The position numbers were made by a program, and so were the translations under genes. This document shows, piece after piece, positions 1-6,949 of a DNA stretch of 14,567 nucleotides. The notes under the pieces are model-generated. The model ran no database searches, had not been told where the DNA came from, and saw only the letters and a program-made list of their open reading frames with translations. How positions within the stretch are numbered: the stretch's first letter is position 1; every line of letters begins with the position of its first letter. Origin of the DNA: JBDTLH01 sp039934875 (GTDB taxonomy: Bacteria > Acidobacteriota > Terriglobia > Terriglobales > Acidobacteriaceae); NCBI GenBank assembly GCA_039934875.1, contig JBDTLH010000115.1, positions 1 to 14,567 on the forward strand, written 5' to 3'.

Positions 1-43
1 CAAGGGGAAGCCGATTGATTTTGAGTATGTGAGGTTTGATTAG
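1..43 (+). CDS. C-terminal end of an unidentified protein (partial)
   Basis: The frame starting at base 2 is open from the window edge and ends at TAG 41-43, giving a tail that reads KGKPIDFEYVRFD. It is too short to identify. The tail loosely resembles the end of the next gene (GKYPFEEVRVSN: shared G-K, F-E, V-R), so the two could be related winged-helix-like proteins in tandem, but thirteen residues cannot prove that. The stop codon lies inside the first heptamer (TTAGCAA, 40-46) of the repeat array that follows. Confidence 0.45.
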   Translation, partial: KGKPIDFEYVRFD

Positions 44-95
44 CAATAAGCAATAAGCAATAAGCAATAAGCAATAAGCAATAAGCAATTAGCTG
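40..95 (+). repeat. Heptamer array TAAGCAA x6 starting at a stop codon
   Basis: TTAGCAA at 40-46 contains the upstream stop codon. It is followed by six perfect TAAGCAA copies (47-88) and a degenerate TTAGCTG (89-95). Because 7 is not a multiple of 3, any three consecutive units place a TAA in all three reading frames. It is the first of five such arrays in the window. Confidence 0.95.
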
Positions 96-143
96 CCGGC
101 TGCCAGCGGCCAGTGAGCGGCTGGAGACCGGAGGCTTTTGAAG

Positions 144-407
144 ATGGATATGGTAAATCGTCAAGTCGATCAATCGCGAATAGGAGTTTCGGATTATGCG
201 CGCAAGTTGCTGGCGCATATTGCGGAGCTGGCGCAGCGCGAACACCATGATGGGCGAAAGCCGGGAGTCGCGTATCTGCCGGAGGTGCATGAGAGCTGCG
301 GACTGGATGTGGATGCGATGTATGCATGCTTGAAGGAATTGCAGCAGGCGGGGCTGGTGGCGGTGGAGGGAAAATATCCGTTCGAGGAAGTGAGAGTCAG
401 CAATTAG
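144..407 (+). CDS. Small winged-helix-like hypothetical protein
   Basis: An 87-residue soluble protein with no signal peptide or membrane segment. I chose ATG 144 because GGAGG at 130-134 lies 9 nt upstream; a TTG at 138 and an ATG at 150 in the same frame are poorer choices. The pattern is helix (YARKLLAHIAELAQRE), a turn with a small strand (GRKPGVAYLPEV), a second helix, a third helix (DAMYACLKELQQAGLV) and a short strand pair (VAVEGKYPFEEVRVSN). This resembles a winged-helix DNA-binding fold in which 'LKELQQAGLV' would be the end of the recognition helix leading into the wing. The fold is inferred from the pattern only, and I do not recognise the family. The last codons and the stop merge into the heptamer repeat that follows. 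The role could be a small transcriptional regulator, but no target is evident. Confidence 0.7.
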   Translation: MDMVNRQVDQSRIGVSDYARKLLAHIAELAQREHHDGRKPGVAYLPEVHESCGLDVDAMYACLKELQQAGLVAVEGKYPFEEVRVSN

Positions 408-459
408 CAATTAGCAATTAGTAGTTAGCAATTAGCAATTAGTAGTTAGCAATTAGAGG
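397..459 (+). repeat. Heptamer array TTAGCAA/TTAGTAG overlapping a stop codon
   Basis: Seven in-phase units run from 404 to 452 in the order CAA, CAA, TAG, CAA, CAA, TAG, CAA (each preceded by TTAG). They show a higher-order 21-bp period and are flanked by degenerate TCAGCAA (397-403) and TTAGAGG (453-459). The stop codon TAG 405-407 of the preceding gene lies inside the first perfect unit. Confidence 0.95.
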
Positions 460-492
460 GTATCCCGGCGCTCATGGCCGCGTCTATTCAGC

Positions 493-670
493 AGGGAGGG
501 TGATCGGGATTTGATGGCGAGAACAGACGAGTGGAGGGCGCGGAGCAGGGAGGGCGATCGAGATTTGATTGCGAGAACAGACGAGGGGAGGGCGCGGAGC
601 AGGGAGGGTGATCGAGATTTGATTGCGGAAACAGACGAGCGGAGGGCGCGGAGCAGGATGGGCGATGAGG
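493..670 (+). repeat. 54-bp tandem repeat, three copies plus a degenerate fragment
   Basis: Units start at AGGGAGGGTGATCG-like sequence at 493, 547 and 601 and are 54 bp each, with only a few differences between copies. A decayed fourth start (AGGATGGGCGATGAGG) covers 655-670. The unit is a multiple of 3 and is open in the frame of the following lipoprotein gene, encoding an 18-residue repeat (ARTDEGRARSREGDRDLI-like). The signal peptide begins after it at 679, so the array is most likely untranslated leader or spacer rather than part of the protein. Confidence 0.92.
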
Positions 671-678
671 GCGGTACG

Positions 679-1260
679 ATGAGAGGCTGGTTGCGATATT
701 TAGTATTGGGCGCGTTGCTGGCCGGGTGCGCCAGTGCGGGGTATGCGCAGCAGGAAGATACTCCGGTGCATATTACGCCGCGAGTGCCGGAGAGGGTGCA
801 GCCGGGGAGCCGGTCGAGGGCGGATGTGCCGAACTCCAGTGAACAGAAGAAGGCAGACGAGGATGTTGCCGGGCCAATTTCGGAGGGGCAAAGCTCGAGC
901 CGGGAGACCAAGATCGATCTTGCTCCGCCGAAGGGTGAGCGCAACAAGTATCCCGACAGTGATGTGTCGGAAGATGTGCAGGAGGTAAAACCCTGGGACC
1001 CGCACAAGGCGCAAAAGGACATTGAAGTGGGCGACTTCTACTATAAACGCGACAATTATCGCGGAGCGTATGCGCGTTATCAGGATGCGCTGGTTTGGCA
1101 GGAGAACAATGCGGAGGCGATGTGGAAGGCGGGGCTGAGTTCAGAGAAGCTGGGCGACAAGGCAGCGGCGGCGCGTTATTACGCGAGATACCTCAAGACT
1201 TTGCCGCATGGCGATCACGCAGCCGAGGCGCAGAATAAGCTGGCGCAGGTGGAGCGCTAG
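679..1260 (+). CDS. TPR-containing lipoprotein (BamD/YbgF-like)
   Basis: A 193-residue exported protein. Residues 1-17 form a lipoprotein signal peptide: MRGWLRY, a hydrophobic LVLGALLAG stretch and Cys17 in the lipobox LAGC. An alternative is signal peptidase I cleavage after GYAQ (about residue 24). Residues 25-105 are charged and Pro/Ser-rich, probably disordered. Residues 111-180 form two tetratricopeptide repeats (AQKDIEVGDFYYKRDNYRGA... and AEAMWKAGLSSEKLGDKAA...), the style of TPR seen in outer-membrane lipoproteins such as BamD and in YbgF/CpoB. It is probably a periplasmic scaffold on a membrane, with the partner unknown. ATG 679 is preferred over an in-frame ATG at 511/514 because it begins the signal peptide and has GAGGGCGG about 8 nt upstream. 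The in-frame upstream repeat would otherwise bury the signal sequence. Confidence 0.82.
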   Translation: MRGWLRYLVLGALLAGCASAGYAQQEDTPVHITPRVPERVQPGSRSRADVPNSSEQKKADEDVAGPISEGQSSSRETKIDLAPPKGERNKYPDSDVSEDVQEVKPWDPHKAQKDIEVGDFYYKRDNYRGAYARYQDALVWQENNAEAMWKAGLSSEKLGDKAAAARYYARYLKTLPHGDHAAEAQNKLAQVER

Positions 1261-1330
1261 AGGCATCTCACCACTTCTCACCACTTCTTGTTGTAATGCA
1301 GCGAGCACCGACCGAAAAGGAGAGATGTAG

Positions 1331-2410
1331 ATGTCTGATGTTGCCCCCGGCCTGATTCTCCGCGAGACCGAACCGGACAATTTGGAGTACCCGTTTTCCA
1401 ATCTGGAAGTGGATGGGCCAATCACTCCGAATGGGCGGTTTTATATACGGGACCACTTTAACCCGCCCGAAATCGATCGCAAGACATGGCGTCTGAGTTT
1501 GCAGGGTGCGGTCGCGCATTCCATCGAGCTCTCGCTCGAAGATATAAAAACGTTTCCCCGGGTTACGCACACCGCTTTGCTCGAATGTTCGGGAAACAGC
1601 CGGGCGTTTTTGACGCCTAAGAAGGAAGGGGTGGCGTGGGAGCTCGGAGGGCTGGGTTGCGCTCGCTGGACGGGGGTTTCTCTGGCGACGATTCTGGATA
1701 GAGCGGGGGTGAATGCAAGCGCGGTGGAGATCGTCCTGGAGGGCGCTGACCACGGCACGCCGGAAAAGACGAACAAGCCGAAAGGTGAAATCCACTATGC
1801 CCATAGCCTGCCCATGGCCGATGCGCGGCGCCCAGAGGTGCTGCTTGCGTATGAGATGAATGGCGAGGCCCTGCCCGATGCACATGGCGGTCCGCTGCGC
1901 GCCATCGTTCCCGGATGGTATGCCATGGCGTCGGTCAAATGGCTGCGGCGCATCTTGGTAATGGAGCGCCCATTCCACGGGTATTTCCAGACCGTCGAAT
2001 ATGCTTATTGGGCGGCGCAAAATGGCGCGCCGCCGGAGCGGGTTCCGATTACGAGACTTCCCGTGAAGTCGCAGATTGCGCGTCCGGCGATGCGCGAAGT
2101 CATAGCGGCGGGATCGAACTATCGTGTGTTCGGCGCGGCATGGGCGGCGGATTCCGCGATTGCGAAGGTGGAAGTGAGCTCGGACGGCGGAAAGACATGG
2201 GGCAGGGCAAAGCTTCTGGGCGAGGCGTTCGATCACGCCTGGCGCCTCTGGGAATTCGAGTGGCAGCCGAAAGATACGGGAACGTACACGCTGCTTTCGC
2301 GGGCCACGGATGCGCAAGGACACACCCAACCCGCCGAGCACGACCAGGACCACGAAGCCTACATCATTCACCACACGTTGCCGATTACGGTTATGGTCGA
2401 AGTCGCTTAG
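1331..2410 (+). CDS. Sulfite oxidase-family molybdopterin oxidoreductase
   Basis: A 359-residue protein with the two domains of the sulfite oxidase family. The N-terminal Moco domain (about 25-225) contains the molybdenum-ligand Cys86 in LLECSGNSR, the GLGCARWTGVSL segment (106-117) and GGPLRAIVPGWYAMASVKWL (186-205), which in the family contacts the pterin and oxyanion. Residues 245-359 form the Ig-like dimerisation domain, with the typical VSSDGGKTWGRA turn (282-293). There is no haem b5 domain and no Tat or Sec signal, so as written it would be cytoplasmic, which is unusual for this family. AGGAGA at 1318-1323 supports ATG 1331. The substrate cannot be told from sequence: sulfite, or another sulfur or nitrogen oxo-compound. 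No cytochrome partner lies next to it. It converges with the minus-strand gene ending at 2490. Confidence 0.88.
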   Translation: MSDVAPGLILRETEPDNLEYPFSNLEVDGPITPNGRFYIRDHFNPPEIDRKTWRLSLQGAVAHSIELSLEDIKTFPRVTHTALLECSGNSRAFLTPKKEGVAWELGGLGCARWTGVSLATILDRAGVNASAVEIVLEGADHGTPEKTNKPKGEIHYAHSLPMADARRPEVLLAYEMNGEALPDAHGGPLRAIVPGWYAMASVKWLRRILVMERPFHGYFQTVEYAYWAAQNGAPPERVPITRLPVKSQIARPAMREVIAAGSNYRVFGAAWAADSAIAKVEVSSDGGKTWGRAKLLGEAFDHAWRLWEFEWQPKDTGTYTLLSRATDAQGHTQPAEHDQDHEAYIIHHTLPITVMVEVA

Positions 2411-2489
2411 CGTCCAATTCCGATAGAGAATAGAACAATGGAAGAGCGCGGGCATCGGCTTGCACGCACCACCGACCATACTGACGCGG

Positions 2490-3062
2490 CTAGTCGCTGT
2501 ACCACAGACCCCTCCAATGGCCCTTGATGCAGTAAGAACCGTTCGCACCTCCGATACCGATGCTATCAAGAGCATCGTGATCTGCCGATTTGAGCATTGG
2601 CTTAAGAGCAATGCCGCGCTGTTGACGGGCGATGACCTTCGATTGCGGAATCACGGATATGATCCAGAAAGCGCCGGGAGGCGGCATCCTACCCCACTGT
2701 GTTGGATCAGCGTCTACAACTAAAGTATCGTCAGGCACCGGTTCGGTATCGCCAAACGCTTCTCCGGAACACTTCACAGATCCGCCCCAGATCACCACCA
2801 CGCGAGATTTTCCGTTTACGGAGCAGTAGGCGGCCCAATCCTTTTGCCCCTTGCGGGCGAACTCTCCCGAGACAATGTTGTGGGGACCCTTCGTCTCGAC
2901 ATCTTGCGGAATCAAACAGTGGCGTTGATTCAGCTCTGCGCGAACATTTGCGGGCACATGGGGAAAGTCATCTGGACGCAAATAGTGGTTTCCAGTTTTG
3001 GAAACGATAGGTACGGCGACTTGCATTGCGGCAATGATGAAGGCCACGCACACGAAGTTCAT
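2490..3062 (-). CDS. Small exported hypothetical protein downstream of trxB
   Basis: A 190-residue protein that I do not recognise. Residues 1-22 (MNFVCVAFIIAAMQVAVPIV) look like a signal peptide without a strong positive N-region. The mature part has four Cys (in RHCLIPQD, AAYCSVNG, SVKCSGE and SYCIKGH), which could form disulfides outside the cytoplasm. A central strand-rich stretch includes KSRVVVIWGGS, and the C-terminal end is aromatic (GHWRGLWYSD). The start codon is 3 nt past the trxB stop, and GGGAGA about 8 nt upstream lies inside the end of trxB, so the two are probably cotranscribed and translationally coupled. A thiol-redox role is suggested only by this neighbour and the Cys content. 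The plus-strand ORFs across it lack family signal and are treated as shadows. Confidence 0.75.
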   Translation of the reverse strand: MNFVCVAFIIAAMQVAVPIVSKTGNHYLRPDDFPHVPANVRAELNQRHCLIPQDVETKGPHNIVSGEFARKGQKDWAAYCSVNGKSRVVVIWGGSVKCSGEAFGDTEPVPDDTLVVDADPTQWGRMPPPGAFWIISVIPQSKVIARQQRGIALKPMLKSADHDALDSIGIGGANGSYCIKGHWRGLWYSD

Positions 3063-3065
3063 GAC

Positions 3066-4070
3066 TTATCTCCCTTGCTCTTCGAGATACTTCTCCACTT
3101 CCATGGCTGCCATGCAGCCGGTTCCGGCGGCGGTGATGGCTTGGCGATAGCGGCGGTCCTGCACGTCGCCAGAGGCGAAGACCCCTTCCACTTTGGTGAA
3201 GACGTAGTCGTGGGTGAGCAGGTAACCGTCTTTATCGGTGTCGAGCGCACCATGCAGCCACTTGGCATTGGGGTCGTGTCCGATGCCGAGAAAGAGGGCG
3301 GAGACCGGCAGTTCGGAGAATGCGCCGCTCTTAAGATCGCGGAGCTTTAGACCGGTGACCTCGTCCTTGCTGAGGTCGAGCACCTCGTCCACGACGGTGT
3401 TGGTGAGGAAGGCGATTTTTTCATGTTGCCGCGCCCGGTCGTACATGATTTTGGAGGCGCGGAAGTTGTCGCTGCGATGAATCAGCGTGACCTTGGTGGC
3501 GAAGCGGGTGAGAAACAGCGCCTCTTCCATGGCGGAGTCGCCGCCGCCGATCACGGCGATCTCCTTACCGCGAAAAAAGAAGCCGTCACAGGTGGCGCAG
3601 GAGCTGACTCCTTTGCCGATCAGCGCCTGCTCGCTAGGCAGTCCCAGCCAGCGCGCGGACGCGCCGGAGGCGATAATGAGGGTGCGCGTGAGTATCTTTT
3701 CCCGCCCCAGATCAAGCGCAAAGGGCTGTTGGGAGAGGTCGGCGGAGACGATGTGTCCCATTCTGTAGTCGGTGCCGAAGCGCGCCGCCTGCTGCCGCAT
3801 GTTCTCGATCAGTTCGGGGCCCATGATGCCAGCGGGAAAGCCGGGAAAATTTTCCACGTCGCTGGTAATGGAGAGCTGTCCTCCGGGCTCATGGCCTTCG
3901 AGCACCAATGGCCTTAAATTTGCGCGCGCGGAATAGATTGCGGCGGTAAGGCCGGAACATCCTGAGCCGACGATGACGACGTTGCGCACGTCTGAATTTG
4001 GATTCACAAATGAGTTTTGATTCACAAGAGATTCGATGATCCTGAATATGGATGGGTGCAACCCGTCCAT
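3066..4070 (-). CDS. trxB: Thioredoxin reductase
   Basis: An NADPH- and FAD-dependent enzyme that reduces thioredoxin in the cytoplasm, 334 residues as called. It has the FAD-binding GSGCSG motif (35-40) followed by LTAAIYSARA, the redox-active pair C158-A-T-C161 in SSCATCDGFFF, the NADPH-binding GGGDSAMEEA (175-184) and the FAD-contacting GDVQDRRYRQAITAAGTGC (301-319). These motifs are in the order of low-molecular-weight bacterial TrxB. The start is uncertain. Family members usually begin a few residues before VVIVGSG, so the first ~20 residues from ATG 4070 are an unusual extension, and GTG codons at 4028 (residue 15) or 4007 (residue 22) are alternatives. No start has a strong ribosome binding site. 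The exported protein at 2490-3062 follows at 3 nt. Confidence 0.95.
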   Translation of the reverse strand: MDGLHPSIFRIIESLVNQNSFVNPNSDVRNVVIVGSGCSGLTAAIYSARANLRPLVLEGHEPGGQLSITSDVENFPGFPAGIMGPELIENMRQQAARFGTDYRMGHIVSADLSQQPFALDLGREKILTRTLIIASGASARWLGLPSEQALIGKGVSSCATCDGFFFRGKEIAVIGGGDSAMEEALFLTRFATKVTLIHRSDNFRASKIMYDRARQHEKIAFLTNTVVDEVLDLSKDEVTGLKLRDLKSGAFSELPVSALFLGIGHDPNAKWLHGALDTDKDGYLLTHDYVFTKVEGVFASGDVQDRRYRQAITAAGTGCMAAMEVEKYLEEQGR

Positions 4071-4095
4071 TGTAGCGAGAGGGCATGCAATCGAG

Positions 4096-4221
4096 AAGCA
4101 ACCACAAAGGACACAAAGGATGCACCAAGGAACACAAAGATAAAAGTGCCAGGGGATCGAATCACTTGATTTACATTCCTTCCCAGCCTTCGCGAGACCT
4201 CTGTGCCCTTTGTGGTTGCTT
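4096..4221. repeat. 126-bp imperfect dyad with CCACAAAGG arms
   Basis: Perfect 15-bp arms, AAGCAACCACAAAGG (4096-4110) and its complement (4207-4221), continue inward for nine more positions with two mismatches (4111-4119 against 4198-4206). The 78-bp centre contains further ACACAAAG-like motifs. It sits between the divergent trxB and 66-residue genes. It resembles the dispersed 'accacaaaggacacaaagg' intergenic repeats that I recall from several bacterial phyla. No transposase is present. Confidence 0.85.
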
Positions 4222-4264
4222 TGGATTTAGGCGGCGCCACGCTACCTGGTGAGAGAATTATGGT

Positions 4265-4465
4265 ATGGCGAAATTACAACTGGTATATGGCATGAGATTG
4301 TTGCCCGCGGACGAGGCGGTCGAGGTCGGCGAAGCCCCGGTAAAGCTGGAAAATGGAAACACCGTGCACGTCACGATGCACATATTGGAGGGGACGAAGG
4401 AGCAGATCGAGAAGCAGTTGCAAACCAGCGTGGAAGCGTTCTTCGACCTCTATCCGGAAATCTGA
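4265..4465 (+). CDS. 66-residue hypothetical protein
   Basis: A small soluble protein (MAKLQLVYGMRLLPADEAVEV...FFDLYPEI) with no signal peptide or Cys. Its predicted pattern is strand (LQLVYGM), a loop, a two-strand segment around APVKLENGNTVHVTMHILEG, and a long C-terminal helix (TKEQIEKQLQTSVEAFFDLYPEI). GAGAG at about 4251-4255 precedes ATG 4265. Third-position GC is high, and the protein has balanced composition, unlike the Arg/Pro-rich ORFs in the other frames, which argues that it is real. I do not recognise the family. It stands alone between the 126-bp dyad and the two-component operon. Confidence 0.65.
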   Translation: MAKLQLVYGMRLLPADEAVEVGEAPVKLENGNTVHVTMHILEGTKEQIEKQLQTSVEAFFDLYPEI

Positions 4466-4579
4466 AGAGCGCCCGGCCAGCGGTGATGGATTTCGCAGCA
4501 AACCACGGGCCCTGATCATTGGGCGGCAGTTTCCCATGCCTCGAAGACATCGACTCCCACCATGAGTGCGGGCGCGGGT

Positions 4580-4595
4580 TTAAGCGTTTGTTAAG
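4580..4595 (+). promoter_or_regulatory. TTAAG-N6-TTAAG response-regulator box upstream of the two-component operon
   Basis: TTAAG (4580-4584), cgtttg, TTAAG (4591-4595) is two direct half-sites with an 11-bp period, the spacing known for PmrA/QseB-class OmpR-family regulators. A -10-like TACGAT follows at 4606-4611, so the box would overlap the -35 position, as in class II activation. It lies 64 bp before the response-regulator ATG and is matched by a second box at 6950. Confidence 0.7.
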
Positions 4596-4659
4596 GATCA
4601 GTGCGTACGATTGAATTCAGCGGGATGCCCACAGTGGCAAATCGTGAGATCGGTTGCGT

Positions 4660-5340
4660 ATGAGAGTGTTGATTGTGGAGGATGAGACGCGGCTGGCGGC
4701 GAACGTCAGAAAGGGACTGACGAGCCTGGCTGGATTTGCGGTGGACGCGGCGTCGGATGGAGAAGAGGGGCTTTATCTGGCGAGCGAGGGCACTTACGAC
4801 GCCATTGTGCTCGACCTGATGCTGCCCAAGATGAATGGGGAATTGCTGCTGAGGCGGCTGCGGGAGCGCAAGGTGAGCACTCCGGTGCTGGTGCTGACCG
4901 CAGTAGAAGATAAGGCGACGGTGGTGCGGCTGCTGGAGATGGGCGCGGACGATTATCTGGCCAAGCCGTTCGACATGGGGGAGCTGATAGCGCGGGTGAA
5001 GGCGGTGATCCGCAGAAATTTTGGCCATGCGGTTTCGGTGCTGAGGGTGGATGACCTGGAGCTCGACATGAACCGGCGGCAGGTGAAGCGCGCCGGCGCG
5101 CCCATCGAGCTGAAGGCAATGGAATACCGGGTATTGGAATATCTGATGGCGCGCCGGGACAGCGTGATCTCGAAGTCGGATTTGCTGGAACACCTCTACG
5201 ATTACAACTGGGAGAAGTTCAGCAATGTGATCGAGGTATATATCTCCGGGCTGCGGCGCAAGATCGACCGGGAGGAGATGCCGAAGCTGATACATACGGT
5301 GCGGGGACATGGGTACGTGATCCGGGAGGAGGCTGCGTGA
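4660..5340 (+). CDS. OmpR/PhoB-family response regulator (QseB/PmrA-like)
   Basis: A 226-residue DNA-binding response regulator. Receiver domain residues 1-115: acidic pocket E7-D8, phosphoacceptor D52 in VLDLMLPKMNG, switch T80 and K102 in DYLAKPF. The winged-helix effector domain (about 125-222) ends in the typical FSNVIEVYISGLRRKID...IHTVRGHGYVI. I took ATG 4660 rather than TTG 4654, since MRVLIVEDE is the normal start; the ribosome binding site is weak (GTGAGAT at 4644-4650). The kinase gene overlaps by 4 nt. The upstream TTAAG-N6-TTAAG box suggests autoregulation. The family assignment to QseB/PmrA rests on overall layout and that box, so other OmpR-type names are possible. Confidence 0.93.
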   Translation: MRVLIVEDETRLAANVRKGLTSLAGFAVDAASDGEEGLYLASEGTYDAIVLDLMLPKMNGELLLRRLRERKVSTPVLVLTAVEDKATVVRLLEMGADDYLAKPFDMGELIARVKAVIRRNFGHAVSVLRVDDLELDMNRRQVKRAGAPIELKAMEYRVLEYLMARRDSVISKSDLLEHLYDYNWEKFSNVIEVYISGLRRKIDREEMPKLIHTVRGHGYVIREEAA

Positions 5341-6833
5341 GGCGCAGTTCGTTGCGCGTGCGCATTGTGATCCTGCTGCTGACGGCGCAGATGGCGATCG
5401 CGGGTTGCTGCATTGCGGGGACGCTCTGGTATGTACGGCGGCAAGTGCGCACGGCCTTCGAGTCTGAACTGGAAGGCAGAATGACGACCATCCTGGCGCA
5501 GGTACATCAGGCCGACGAGAAGGCGGGCGGAGTGGAATTCGATGGGCAGTCGCCCGCGACGCAGCGCTCCGGCGAGCTCTTTTATGTACAAGCAGCGAAT
5601 GGCGCTGGAGTAGCGGGCGGGGCAGGCTGGATCCCCGACGCCAGAGCCTCGGGGGCCACTGCAAACAGCTTTGATTTCTGGCGCAATGGCACGCACTATC
5701 GCGGAGCGGGATGGATCGGCGTGCGTGTGCCGGACCAGGATGAGAATGATAAGGGACCGCCTCCCCAGGTAAGCGTTTTTTATGCAATGCCGACGACTGC
5801 GGGAGACCGCAGCCTGGCGCGCGCAACCGAGGCGGCGGCTCTGATTGCATTGCTGGTGCTGCTGCTGTCCGCTCTGGCCGCGCTATGGGCGGTGGCGGCG
5901 GGGCTGCGTCCGCTGGTGAAGCTGGCGAAGGATGCGGGCGGCATCGATGTGGACCGCTGGGCATTTGATGGGGAGGGAGAGGCATTGCGTACGGCGGAGC
6001 TTGCGCCGCTGGCCAGCGCTCTCAGCGGATTGGTGGGAAGGCTGAGGAGCGCGTTTGAGCGCGAACGGCAATTCGTGGGCGATGCGGCGCACGAACTGAA
6101 GACGACGGTAGCGATCCAGAAATCCACGCTGCAACTGGTGGACCGGGAGAGGCTGTCAGCGCCGGAATACCGAACCGGGATCACTCTGGCGCTCGAGGAT
6201 ACGGCGCGGACGGAGGCGCTGATTGCGCGCATGTTGCAGTTGGCGAGGCTGGAGAGCGGCGAGGGCGAAAACGGGCGACAAGATGCAGCCGCGTCGCGGC
6301 TGGCGGATTCGCTGCTGGGGGCGGTGACGGAGTTCCGAAGTTGGAGCGCGCTCAAGGAGAACCGCATCACGTTGTCGGGCGATTTTGACCTGATGGTCCG
6401 GGGAGAGGCGGATGAGTTGCTGCTGGTGTGGCGCAATTTGATCGAGAACGCAATCCAGCATAGTCCGCCGGGGGCATTGGTCGAGATCATGGCGCGCCCT
6501 GCCGCGTCGGCGGGAGAGGTGGAGGTATTGGTGGAGGACCACGGTGAAGGTATAGCGGCGGGAGACATTCCTCATCTGTTTGAACGTTTTTATCGCGCGG
6601 ACCGGTCACGCTCGCGAGTGACGGGAGGATTTGGGCTGGGGTTGGCAATCGCACGATCTTCGGTGGCGAGAGCCGGAGGAGCGATTGAGATCAGCAGCCG
6701 CGTGGGGCGGGGCACATGCGCAAGGGTGGTGCTGAAGAGGGCGGAACCAGCCGCAAACGAGGCGAAGCAGGGCGAGGAGATGGTGGGACGAATAGAGCGG
6801 GAGTTCCGGGTGGAGAAGCTGCATCGGTCCTGA
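5337..6833 (+). CDS. Membrane sensor histidine kinase
   Basis: The 498-residue partner of the preceding regulator. GTG 5337 overlaps the regulator stop (GTGA) and has GGGAGGAGG just upstream. Order of domains: membrane segment 1 (about 9-33), a periplasmic sensor domain of about 125 residues with no recognised ligand motif, membrane segment 2 (about 166-190), a short linker, and a dimerisation/H-box with H252 in DAAHELKTT. The catalytic ATPase domain has N-box N367/N371 (RNLIENAIQH), G1 DHGEG (401-405), F-box HLFERFYRADRSR and G2 GGFGLGLAIA (430-439). The H-box carries Thr where HELRTP kinases have Pro at H+5. The tail after about residue 470 is extra and polar. It phosphorylates the regulator at D52 by family analogy; the signal is unknown. 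Confidence 0.93.
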   Translation: MRRSSLRVRIVILLLTAQMAIAGCCIAGTLWYVRRQVRTAFESELEGRMTTILAQVHQADEKAGGVEFDGQSPATQRSGELFYVQAANGAGVAGGAGWIPDARASGATANSFDFWRNGTHYRGAGWIGVRVPDQDENDKGPPPQVSVFYAMPTTAGDRSLARATEAAALIALLVLLLSALAALWAVAAGLRPLVKLAKDAGGIDVDRWAFDGEGEALRTAELAPLASALSGLVGRLRSAFERERQFVGDAAHELKTTVAIQKSTLQLVDRERLSAPEYRTGITLALEDTARTEALIARMLQLARLESGEGENGRQDAAASRLADSLLGAVTEFRSWSALKENRITLSGDFDLMVRGEADELLLVWRNLIENAIQHSPPGALVEIMARPAASAGEVEVLVEDHGEGIAAGDIPHLFERFYRADRSRSRVTGGFGLGLAIARSSVARAGGAIEISSRVGRGTCARVVLKRAEPAANEAKQGEEMVGRIEREFRVEKLHRS

Positions 6834-6949
6834 GCGACTGGATGCCAGAGCAGGCGCGGGGAATGGGTCTTGAGAATTGGGAGGAGAACGGTCGCGCTGA
6901 CGCGGGAGCTCCGGTTGTGATTTGCGTTTGTGAAGTTTTCATTGTCCGG

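Noticed and set aside
40..459. Heptamer and 54-bp repeats considered as a CRISPR array
   Set aside because: The units are contiguous with no spacers, far too short (7 bp) or directly tandem (54 bp), and no cas genes are nearby.
453..1022. Minus-strand ORF through the 54-bp repeats (LLRALHSSVLAIKSRSPS units)
   Set aside because: It overlaps the lipoprotein gene, and the repetition comes from the DNA repeat. There is no start signal or other domain.
1266..1285. Direct repeat TCTCACCACT twice after the TPR lipoprotein gene
   Set aside because: Only two 10-bp copies, with no symmetry or relation to a promoter. Not enough to call an element.
1268..2611. 447-residue minus-strand ORF opposite the sulfite oxidase-family gene
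   Set aside because: It is Arg-rich with no signal or family motif, while the plus strand encodes intact catalytic motifs over the same bases.
4591..5985. 464-residue minus-strand ORF across the two-component genes
   Set aside because: It is Pro/His/Arg-rich with no recognisable domain, and it lies opposite a well-supported regulator and kinase. It is a shadow caused by GC-rich third positions.
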